A stretch of DNA of 20,866 nt from UKL13-2 sp040006575. GTDB taxonomy: Bacteria; Pseudomonadota; Gammaproteobacteria; Burkholderiales; Usitatibacteraceae. Positions within the stretch are counted from its first letter, which is position 1. Each line of letters opens with the position of its first letter. The position numbers were made by a program, and so were the translations under genes. The stretch covers positions 1-20,866 of the forward strand of contig JBDTWS010000056.1 of the NCBI GenBank assembly GCA_040006575.1, read 5' to 3'. Of the stretch, positions 7,871-13,540 are shown piece by piece. The notes under the pieces were generated by a model. That model did not search any database. It saw nothing but the letters and a program-made list of their open reading frames with translations, and had not been told where the DNA came from.

Positions 7871-8413
7871 ATGAAACGTCGCAACTTCCTGCAAAACCTG
7901 TTCGCATTAGGCACGGCGGGCAGCGCATCCACATTGGCCAACGTCGCGCAGGCGCAAGACCGCGTTGCCCCCGAGCAGGCGAAGGCCGCGCTGCAAAAAG
8001 CCAACCAGGCCGCGCCGAAAATCGAAAAACTCACGCTGCCGGATGCGGAATGGAAAAAACGCCTGACACCCGCGCAATATGCGGTGCTGCGCGACGAATC
8101 CACCGAACGTTCAGGCACCAGCCCACTGGATCACGAAAAACGCGCCGGCGTGTTTCACTGTGCCGGTTGCGACCTGCCGGTGTATTCATCTGACATGAAA
8201 TACAACAGCGGCACAGGCTGGCCGAGTTTTTTCACCACCTTGCCCGGTGCGTTCGAGAAAAAAACCGATTTCAAGATGATCTATCCGCGCACCGAATATC
8301 ATTGCGCGCGCTGCGGCGGCCACCATGGCCATCTGTTTACCGATGGGCCGCAACCCACGGGCCAGCGCTGGTGCAACAACGGTGTCTCACTGGTTTTCAA
8401 GGCGTCCGCTTAA
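7871..8413 (+). CDS. msrB: Peptide-methionine (R)-S-oxide reductase MsrB, probably Tat-exported
   Basis: 180 residues. The N-terminus KRRNFLQNLFALGTAG is a twin-arginine signal, with cleavage likely near AQAQ (27-29). The MsrB domain covers about 55-178: zinc cysteines Cys97/Cys100 (FHCAGC) and Cys145/Cys148 (HCARCGG), the signature SGTGWPSFF, HHGHLF, and the catalytic Cys168 in RWCNNG. It reduces methionine R-sulfoxide in proteins; the signal places it in the periplasm. Known exported repair systems use other arrangements, so a stand-alone Tat-MsrB is notable, though not unknown. GGGA lies about seven nt before the ATG. The 128-nt gap from tldD suggests its own promoter, which I could not identify. 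Confidence 0.94.
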   Translation: MKRRNFLQNLFALGTAGSASTLANVAQAQDRVAPEQAKAALQKANQAAPKIEKLTLPDAEWKKRLTPAQYAVLRDESTERSGTSPLDHEKRAGVFHCAGCDLPVYSSDMKYNSGTGWPSFFTTLPGAFEKKTDFKMIYPRTEYHCARCGGHHGHLFTDGPQPTGQRWCNNGVSLVFKASA

Positions 8414-8420
8414 AGCCGGC

Positions 8421-8450
8421 TTGCCTCGCCCGCAAAAACCCTGCTAGTAT
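8421..8450 (+). promoter_or_regulatory. Promoter of the aromatic attenuator and DAHP synthase operon
   Basis: TTGCCT (8421-8426) and TAGTAT (8445-8450), 18 nt apart, each match the sigma-70 consensus at four of six positions. The -10 is preceded by TGC, giving an extended -10. The -10 ends six nt before the ATG of the leader peptide, so the RNA would begin at or beside that ATG. Confidence 0.6.
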
Positions 8451-8456
8451 CGAGTC

Positions 8457-8522
8457 ATGAACATTCGCGCATTTTATTTCTGGTACTTCTATTTTTCGAT
8501 GCCTCAGGCGGAGAAAGGCTAG
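8457..8522 (+). CDS. Aromatic amino acid leader peptide (attenuator peptide)
   Basis: A 21-codon frame, ATG 8457-8459 to TAG 8520-8522. Residues 6-13, encoded at 8472-8495, are FYFWYFYF: four Phe, three Tyr and one Trp in an unbroken run. Such a cluster is improbable by chance. It sits between a promoter and an intrinsic terminator ahead of two DAHP synthase-type genes, the first step of aromatic amino acid synthesis. This is the architecture of the pheL and trpL leaders, where stalling at scarce aminoacyl-tRNAs prevents termination. Carrying codons for all three amino acids suggests shared sensing. There is no strong Shine-Dalgarno sequence, so translation may be leaderless. I do not recognise this exact peptide. 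Confidence 0.88.
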   Translation: MNIRAFYFWYFYFSMPQAEKG

Positions 8523-8551
8523 TGCTCAGCGTTTAAATGCACCAGATTTTC

Positions 8552-8587
8552 AAAAAACCGCCGGCATCCAAACCGGCGGTTTTTTTT
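8552..8587 (+). terminator. Attenuator terminator upstream of aroG
   Basis: ACCGCCGG (8557-8564) and CCGGCGGT (8573-8580) form a perfect 8-bp stem, extendable by A-T pairs from the flanking A and T runs, with an 8-nt loop and eight T residues (8580-8587). A possible antiterminator is GGCGG at 8507-8511, inside the leader frame, pairing with CCGCC at 8558-8562. A ribosome at the leader stop would cover that GGCGG, whereas one stalled on the early aromatic codons would leave it free. The pairing is only five bp, so the alternative fold needs testing. Confidence 0.88.
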
Positions 8588-8613
8588 CGCCGAAATGGTT
8601 TATCCCCGCCGGC

Positions 8614-8641
8614 ATAGGCAGGACACGGCAAAATAGGCAGG
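8614..8641 (+). repeat. Direct repeat ATAGGCAGG spanning the aroG ribosome binding site
   Basis: ATAGGCAGG occurs at 8614-8622 and again at 8633-8641, one period of 19 nt. The second copy supplies the AGG Shine-Dalgarno sequence six nt before the aroG ATG. It may be a chance duplication or a regulatory site. Confidence 0.5.
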
Positions 8642-8647
8642 TACAAC

Positions 8648-9760
8648 ATGACCAACAGCAAATCGAACCTCCAACTAGTCAAAGCGGAACCCGACATGGC
8701 CTACAACACAGACGACTTGCGCATTCGCGGCATCAAGGAGCTTTCGCCGCCGGCGCATCTCATGCGGGAATTTCCCGTCACCGAAAAAGCGTCGACGACC
8801 GTATACCGCGCGCGTGAAGAAATCCACCGCATCATGCACCGCGGCGATGACCGCCTGCTGGTGATTGTCGGCCCGTGCTCAATTCACGACTATGACGCCG
8901 CCATCGAATACGCCACGCGCCTGCAGGCGCTGCGGCTGCAACTGGAGCCGGACCTGACCATCGTCATGCGCGTCTATTTTGAAAAGCCGCGCACCACCGT
9001 GGGCTGGAAAGGTTTCATCAACGATCCCGACATGAACGACAGCTTCGACATCAACAAGGGGCTGCGCATGTCGCGCAAGCTTCTGCTGGCCATCAATGAA
9101 ATGGGGCTGGCGGCGGCGACCGAATACCTCGACCTGATCTCACCGCAATACCTGGCCGACCTTATCGCCTGGGGTGCCATCGGCGCGCGCACCACCGAAT
9201 CGCAATCGCATCGCCAGCTGGCCTCGGGGCTTTCCTGCCCGGTAGGATTCAAGAATGGCACCGACGGCAATATCAAGATTGCGGTCGATGCCATCAAGGC
9301 TGCATCCGCGCCGCATCATTTCCTGTCGGTGACCAAAGGCGGGCATTCCGCCATTGTTTCCACCGGCGGCAATGAAGACTGTCACGTTATCCTGCGCGGC
9401 GGACAGACGCCGAATTACGATGCGGCCAGCGTCGATCTCGCGTGCAAGGAATTGGCAAAATCCGGCTTGGCACCGCGTGTGATGGTGGATTTTTCGCATG
9501 CCAATTCGAGCAAGCAATATCAAAAGCAGATGGACGTTTCCACCGATGTCGCCGCGCAGATTTCGGCCGGCGACTCGCGCATCATCGGCGTGATGGTGGA
9601 AAGCCACCTCAATCCGGGACGCCAGGAGATCACCGTCGGCAAGCCGATGGAATATGGTGTTTCGGTAACGGACGCGTGCATCGGCTGGAACGACACGGAA
9701 ACGTTGCTCAATCAACTTGCCGCCGCAGTCCGCGCACGCCGCATCAACACGGCGGAATAG
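8648..9760 (+). CDS. aroG: 3-deoxy-7-phosphoheptulonate (DAHP) synthase, type I-alpha
   Basis: 370 residues, strongly like E. coli AroG/AroF/AroH. It condenses PEP and erythrose 4-phosphate to DAHP, the entry step of the shikimate pathway. Visible motifs: GPCSIHD (75-81, metal ligand Cys77), YFEKPRTTVGWKG, the GARTTESQ segment and CPVGFKNGTDG. Pro166 in SPQYLADL lines up with AroG Pro150, whose replacement in E. coli gives feedback resistance, so this enzyme is probably feedback-sensitive; which amino acid inhibits it cannot be read. The start at 8648 has AGG six nt upstream. A second ATG at 8696 matches the E. coli N-terminus but has a weaker site. It lies behind the aromatic attenuator and one nt before the next gene. 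Confidence 0.97.
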   Translation: MTNSKSNLQLVKAEPDMAYNTDDLRIRGIKELSPPAHLMREFPVTEKASTTVYRAREEIHRIMHRGDDRLLVIVGPCSIHDYDAAIEYATRLQALRLQLEPDLTIVMRVYFEKPRTTVGWKGFINDPDMNDSFDINKGLRMSRKLLLAINEMGLAAATEYLDLISPQYLADLIAWGAIGARTTESQSHRQLASGLSCPVGFKNGTDGNIKIAVDAIKAASAPHHFLSVTKGGHSAIVSTGGNEDCHVILRGGQTPNYDAASVDLACKELAKSGLAPRVMVDFSHANSSKQYQKQMDVSTDVAAQISAGDSRIIGVMVESHLNPGRQEITVGKPMEYGVSVTDACIGWNDTETLLNQLAAAVRARRINTAE

Positions 9761-9761
9761 G

Positions 9762-10682
9762 ATGGCCACCGAACTGCGCATCCTCGGCCGCCACCAGGCG
9801 CAGGAACACGACACCGGATTCAGCTACAACGGCGTGGTGTTTTCGCAGGACAACCTGCACACCTTCGCCGGCCTGAATGCCGTCGATACCCGCGAATACG
9901 TCGAGGCGACGTTTGCCTGTCTCCAGCAGCACGGGCAGGTCTGCGCGCGCATGGGCGCATACAAGCCGCGCACCAGCCCGTATTCGTTCCAGGGCATGGG
10001 CAGCGAATGCCTGCCGTGGGTGTTTGAACTGGCGGGTAAGTACGGTGTAAAGGTGATTTCGATGGAAGTCACGCGCGACGCACATGTCGATGAAATCAGC
10101 GAGTCGCTGCGGCAGACCGGCAATCCCACCGGCGTCATGCTGCAGATCGGCACGCGCAATACGCAGAATTTCGAATTACTGAAAGCAGTGGGGCGGCAGA
10201 AGGAATTTCCCATCCTGCTGAAACGCGGCTTCGGCATCACGCTGGATGAATCGCTGATGGCCGCGGAATATTGCGCCTCCGAGGGCAACACCAAAATCGT
10301 TTTCGGCCTGCGCGGCATGAAAACCAATTTTGGTGATCCGCATCGCAACCTGGTCGATTTCGGCCACGTGCCTGCTGTGCACCGGCTGACCCGCATGCCC
10401 GTGTGCGTCGACCCGTCGCACTCGGTCGGTATGCGCGGCGCTTCACCGGACGGCATCCTCGACGTGTTTCACGTGGCAGCACAAGGCGTGATCGCGGGCG
10501 CGAACATGCTGCTGGTGGATATGCATCCGGTGCCAAAGAAAGCGCTGGTCGATGCGCAACAGGCCATCACGCTGGGCGAGTTGCCGTATTTCCTGGAGGA
10601 CGTCGCCATTGCGCGCGAAGCGTATGAAAAACGCCGCGCGCTGGCGGCAAGGATGAGCGCGCCTGCGAGCAAGGCGGCATGA
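9762..10682 (+). CDS. Divergent type I-beta DAHP synthase-like protein (DAHP/KDO8P synthase superfamily)
   Basis: 306 residues; the ATG lies one nt after the aroG stop, so the two are coupled. Type I-beta motifs are clear: GAYKPRTSPYSFQGMG (Lys68, Arg70), QIGTRNTQNF, LLKRGFGIT (Lys154), LRGMKT (Arg184), VDPSH (His220) and ALVDAQQ (Asp264). The metal site is altered. The usual AGPCSVES is AGLNAVDT, so the ligand Cys is Asn39, and the ligand Glu of VEVHP is Asp253 in VDMHP. Cys-to-Asn at this position also distinguishes metal-independent from metal-dependent KDO8P synthases. It may be a metal-independent or differently metallated DAHP synthase, an enzyme for a related aldol condensation, or a regulatory paralogue. 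Placement in the aromatic operon favours a shikimate role. Confidence 0.85.
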   Translation: MATELRILGRHQAQEHDTGFSYNGVVFSQDNLHTFAGLNAVDTREYVEATFACLQQHGQVCARMGAYKPRTSPYSFQGMGSECLPWVFELAGKYGVKVISMEVTRDAHVDEISESLRQTGNPTGVMLQIGTRNTQNFELLKAVGRQKEFPILLKRGFGITLDESLMAAEYCASEGNTKIVFGLRGMKTNFGDPHRNLVDFGHVPAVHRLTRMPVCVDPSHSVGMRGASPDGILDVFHVAAQGVIAGANMLLVDMHPVPKKALVDAQQAITLGELPYFLEDVAIAREAYEKRRALAARMSAPASKAA

Positions 10683-11593
10683 TAATTCGGGCAGCGTTTG
10701 TTGGTATCACCGCCTGTCTCGTTTGCTGCGTCCCGTTACAAGTCTTTTCGCAATCGATGCAGCCAGTTCCGCCGTTGCGCGACGACGACGGCCGTCCGGT
10801 GCTGCTGGGGACACCCGCCGTACGCGTCGTCACACTGGCGCCGTCATTGACTGAGCTCGTATTTGCCGCCGGCGCGGGAGACAAGCTTGCCGGCGTTTCT
10901 GCTTACAGCGACTACCCGGCAAATGCGACCAGGTTGCCGGTCATGTCCGATGCCGCCGGTATTTCCTGGGAGGGCCTGCTGGCATTGAATCCCGATCTCG
11001 TGCTCGCATGGAAAGGTGGCACGCGGGACGCGGATATCTCGCGATTGAATGCGCTCGGCATCAACGTGTTCACGATCGAAATAAAACGCCTCGACGATGT
11101 CGCGCGCGCCCTGCGCGCTATCGGCAAACTGGTGGGCCGTCCTGATCCGGCGGAACAGGCCGCGCGAACCTATCGACACCAGCTTGAAGTACTGCGCGAG
11201 GCCAACGCAGGCAAGCAGAAAATCGGCGTGTTCTTTGAAATTTCAGGCAAGCCGCTGATGACCATCAATCGCGATCACGTGATTACCGAGGCGATGACCG
11301 TCTGCGGCGGCCGCAATGTGTTTGCCGATGCGCCGACACTCGTCATTGAGCCCTCGCGCGAGGAATTGCTGAAGCGCAAACCGGATGCGATCCTGCATGG
11401 AAAGACTTCCAAAGGAGATCGCGACGAATCGCAGTACAAGGGATTGTCCGCGGCCACGGAGAGAAACTACGGCATCACGGCGGATTTTGTATTTCGTCCC
11501 GGCCCGCGACTGCTGCTGGCGACGCAGGAGATTTGTGCGGCGCTGGATCGCAGCCGCGCCAGCCTCGGCGCGGCAAATCCCCGCCAGCGCTAG
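10679..11593 (+). CDS. btuF: BtuF-like cobalamin-binding periplasmic protein
   Basis: 304 residues. The N-terminal signal peptide (hydrophobic about 5-24) is probably cleaved near FSQS. The helical-backbone metal-receptor fold covers about 48-290: VVTLAPSLTELVFAAGAGDKLAGVSAYSDYP, then NPDLVLAWKGG, both typical of BtuF, which delivers vitamin B12 to the BtuCD importer. No permease or ATPase genes lie nearby. Related Fe-siderophore receptors are the alternative, but the AWKGG segment favours cobalamin. Its ATG overlaps the preceding stop as ATGA, so it belongs to the attenuated aromatic operon. Its TAG overlaps the anti-sigma TAG through CTAG. A cobalamin adenosyltransferase gene is close by on the other strand. 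Confidence 0.88.
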   Translation: MIIRAAFVGITACLVCCVPLQVFSQSMQPVPPLRDDDGRPVLLGTPAVRVVTLAPSLTELVFAAGAGDKLAGVSAYSDYPANATRLPVMSDAAGISWEGLLALNPDLVLAWKGGTRDADISRLNALGINVFTIEIKRLDDVARALRAIGKLVGRPDPAEQAARTYRHQLEVLREANAGKQKIGVFFEISGKPLMTINRDHVITEAMTVCGGRNVFADAPTLVIEPSREELLKRKPDAILHGKTSKGDRDESQYKGLSAATERNYGITADFVFRPGPRLLLATQEICAALDRSRASLGAANPRQR

Positions 11594-12327
11594 ATCTGCG
11601 GGTTGACCCTTGCCGGCTTCAGCGGCATCCAGGCAATCGAGCCTTTGCAAACCACCTTGCCGGTCGGCGCACCCGAGGGCGATCCGCCAAGCGGTTCAAG
11701 CGAGACGGCGAACAGTGCACCATTGGCCAAGCGGGCATCAAGTCCGGCGACATTGATTTTGGTATCCGTCGTGTCATTGATCACGCCCAGCGACCGCGGT
11801 GCGCCGTCTTTCGGGATCACCCACAATTCGTGCGCAAAACCGCTGTTGGCTTTCCATGGCTTGACCAATTTCACCGTCAGCAGATTCGCTTTCGGTTGCT
11901 CGACATAAAGCCTTGCATCGTTGTTGTCTTCGGCCAGCACGGCGGTCAGCACCGGTTCCTGGTCGAGTGACAGCGGCTTGGGCGCCAGCACCGCGAACAG
12001 CAGCACGGCGGCCAGTCCTGATGCACCCAGTCCCAATGCTCGCCAGAAACCCAGGCTGCTCCAGAAGCCCGCTGAAGGCGCCGCTTTGATGCCGGATGCG
12101 CGATCGAGTTGTGCTTCGATTCGCGACCACACACGTGAGGGTGGGGTGACCGGGGGCAGTTGTTCCGCAAGCGGTGTCAGGTGCGCTTCCCAGCGTGCAA
12201 CATCTGCGCGCAATGCCTCGTCGCGTTTCAGGTATTCCTGGAAACGGCGGCGCGCGGCGCCACGCATTGTGCCGAGCACGTATTCGGATGCAAGTCGATC
12301 GCGCAATTCAGGGTTGGCCAGTTTCAT
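11590..12327 (-). CDS. Anti-sigma factor, RskA-like, single transmembrane segment
   Basis: 245 residues from the ATG at 12327, whose ATGA overlaps the sigma-gene stop; the longer open frame to 12489 lies inside that gene and is rejected. The N-terminal cytoplasmic part (1-75) has SEYVLGTMRGAARRRFQEYL, the usual start of RskA-type anti-sigma domains that hold an ECF sigma factor. I see no HxxxCxxC zinc motif. One transmembrane helix is at about 96-116 (LGLGASGLAAVLLFAVLA), and the RskA C-terminal domain (about 125-240) with ELWVIPKDGAPRSLG faces the periplasm. Release probably follows an envelope signal, by proteolysis or redox; the sequence does not say which. Confidence 0.92.
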   Translation of the reverse strand: MKLANPELRDRLASEYVLGTMRGAARRRFQEYLKRDEALRADVARWEAHLTPLAEQLPPVTPPSRVWSRIEAQLDRASGIKAAPSAGFWSSLGFWRALGLGASGLAAVLLFAVLAPKPLSLDQEPVLTAVLAEDNNDARLYVEQPKANLLTVKLVKPWKANSGFAHELWVIPKDGAPRSLGVINDTTDTKINVAGLDARLANGALFAVSLEPLGGSPSGAPTGKVVCKGSIAWMPLKPARVNPQI

Positions 12328-12881
12328 GATTCCAGGCACCCCTTCAATTTTTGCAGGCCACGGCGGATATGCGTTTTCACGGTACCGAGCGGACGGCCCA
12401 GGTGATCGGCCACTTCCGAATGCGAGAGTCCATGGAAAAACGCCAGCGAAATAGTTTGCAACTGTTCGCCGTCGAGGCCCTTCATGCAACGTTCAATCCT
12501 GACCTTGTCGCGACCGATCTCGAGTTGATCCTGCGGACCGGGCGTGGCGTCTTCCATATTGAGCGCGAAATAATCATCTTCATCGGCTACTTCGACCATG
12601 GGCCTGCGAACAATATCGAGGCTGCGATTACGCACGATGGCCGTCATCCACGTCATGGGCGCGGATTTGACGGCGGCATATTTCGCGGCGTTGTTCCAGA
12701 TGTTCACAAAACTGTCCTGTAGCACTTCTTCGGCAATGTGCCGCTCACGGACTATACGAAGCGAGACGGCAAACAGTTTCGATTTAGTGGATTCGTACAG
12801 TTCCGCGAACGCCTTGCGATTGCCCAGGCCACATTGCGACAGCAGGCTGGCCAGGTGGTCGTTGAGGATAAGGTCCGCCAT
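12324..12881 (-). CDS. ECF RNA polymerase sigma factor (SigK-like)
   Basis: 185 residues. Sigma region 2 covers about 24-93 (AFAELYESTKSKLFAVSLRI, then ERHIAEEVLQDSFVNIWNNA) and region 4 about 128-182 with the helix-turn-helix GLSHSEVADHLGRPLGTVKTHIRRGLQKL. It would redirect RNA polymerase to a small regulon when released by the anti-sigma factor encoded next, with which it overlaps by four nt. Its ATG shares one base with the stop of the upstream adenosyltransferase gene (TGATG). ECF/RskA pairs usually control envelope or oxidative stress genes. The regulon is unknown, and I found no obvious autoregulated promoter. Confidence 0.95.
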   Translation of the reverse strand: MADLILNDHLASLLSQCGLGNRKAFAELYESTKSKLFAVSLRIVRERHIAEEVLQDSFVNIWNNAAKYAAVKSAPMTWMTAIVRNRSLDIVRRPMVEVADEDDYFALNMEDATPGPQDQLEIGRDKVRIERCMKGLDGEQLQTISLAFFHGLSHSEVADHLGRPLGTVKTHIRRGLQKLKGCLES

Positions 12882-13444
12882 CAGGCCGCTGCCTTGGTAT
12901 CAGTGTCTCGTTGCCACAGCACATCATTCACACCGGCTTCGCGATTCAATGTGCGCGCTGCGATAAACAAGAGGTCGGACAGCCGGTTGAGATATTGCAG
13001 TGCCACGCTGGTTACGTTTTCAGTAGCGGACAAGGCCACCAGCGAACGTTCCGCACGGCGGGCAACGGTACGAGCGACATGGCAAAGCGCCGCAGGCCGC
13101 GAGCCGCCGGGCAGGATGAATTCTTTCAACGGTAACAAGCTCGCATTCAATTGGCTGATGGCCTCGTCGAGATAGATCACTTGTGTTTCTGAAAGCGCAC
13201 GATGACCCGGAATGCAGATTTCACCCCCCAGGTCGAACAGGTGGTTCTGAATTCGGGTCAGTCTTTTTTCCATCGAGTCCGGCAACTTTTCCGCCAGCAG
13301 CACGCCCAGCGCGCTGTTGAGCTCGTCGATGTCGCCCATCACCTGTACGCGAAGCGCGCTTTTCTGGATGCGCGAACCATCGCCCAGCCCGGTGGTGCCG
13401 TCATCGCCGGTGCGCGTGGTGATCTTGCTGAGCCGATTTGCCAT
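12881..13444 (-). CDS. PduO-type cob(I)alamin adenosyltransferase (ATR)
   Basis: 187 residues. The N-terminal ITTRTGDDGTTGLGDGSR is the ATP-binding signature of PduO-type ATRs. GDIDELNSALGV and the VARTVARRAERSL, LQYLNRLSDLLFIAAR helices complete the fold. The enzyme moves the 5'-deoxyadenosyl group of ATP onto cob(I)alamin, making the coenzyme for radical mutases. The open frame continues 308 codons upstream antisense to accA, but homology begins at the ATG at 13444, where TATAAT lies six nt upstream, suggesting a leaderless transcript. It heads the operon with the sigma/anti-sigma pair. That linkage is unusual and might be only co-transcription. btuF converges from the left. Confidence 0.95.
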   Translation of the reverse strand: MANRLSKITTRTGDDGTTGLGDGSRIQKSALRVQVMGDIDELNSALGVLLAEKLPDSMEKRLTRIQNHLFDLGGEICIPGHRALSETQVIYLDEAISQLNASLLPLKEFILPGGSRPAALCHVARTVARRAERSLVALSATENVTSVALQYLNRLSDLLFIAARTLNREAGVNDVLWQRDTDTKAAA

Positions 13445-13450
13445 GGCCGA

Positions 13451-13456
13451 ATTATA
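13451..13456 (-). promoter_or_regulatory. -10 element for the ATR-sigma-anti-sigma operon
   Basis: The minus strand reads TATAAT, then TCGGCC, then the ATR ATG. The hexamer is a perfect consensus match and the six-nt gap puts the start of transcription at the start codon. No clear -35 is seen. Confidence 0.5.
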
Positions 13457-13467
13457 ACCACGAGACT

Positions 13468-13476
13468 TGGTATCAT
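13468..13476 (+). promoter_or_regulatory. Candidate extended -10 for accA
   Basis: TGGTATCAT on the plus strand is an extended -10 (TGN plus TATCAT, five of six), about 65 nt before accA and divergent from the ATR promoter. No strong -35 is visible. Confidence 0.4.
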
Positions 13477-13540
13477 TGCCGACTAAGAATTCACCCTGGC
13501 CGGTCGCATTCAACTGCGGACAGCCGGCAAAACGCACAGC

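Noticed and set aside
9717..9761. 15-codon upstream extension of the second DAHP synthase-like gene
   Set aside because: It overlaps the aroG 3' end in another frame; the ATG at 9762 directly after the aroG stop is the normal operon arrangement.
9140..9814. 224-codon minus-strand frame over aroG
   Set aside because: Antisense to a clear DAHP synthase; His/Arg/Gly-rich translation without a domain.
12328..12489. N-terminal extension of the anti-sigma frame
   Set aside because: Lies inside the sigma-factor gene; the ATGA overlap at 12324-12327 is the natural coupled start.
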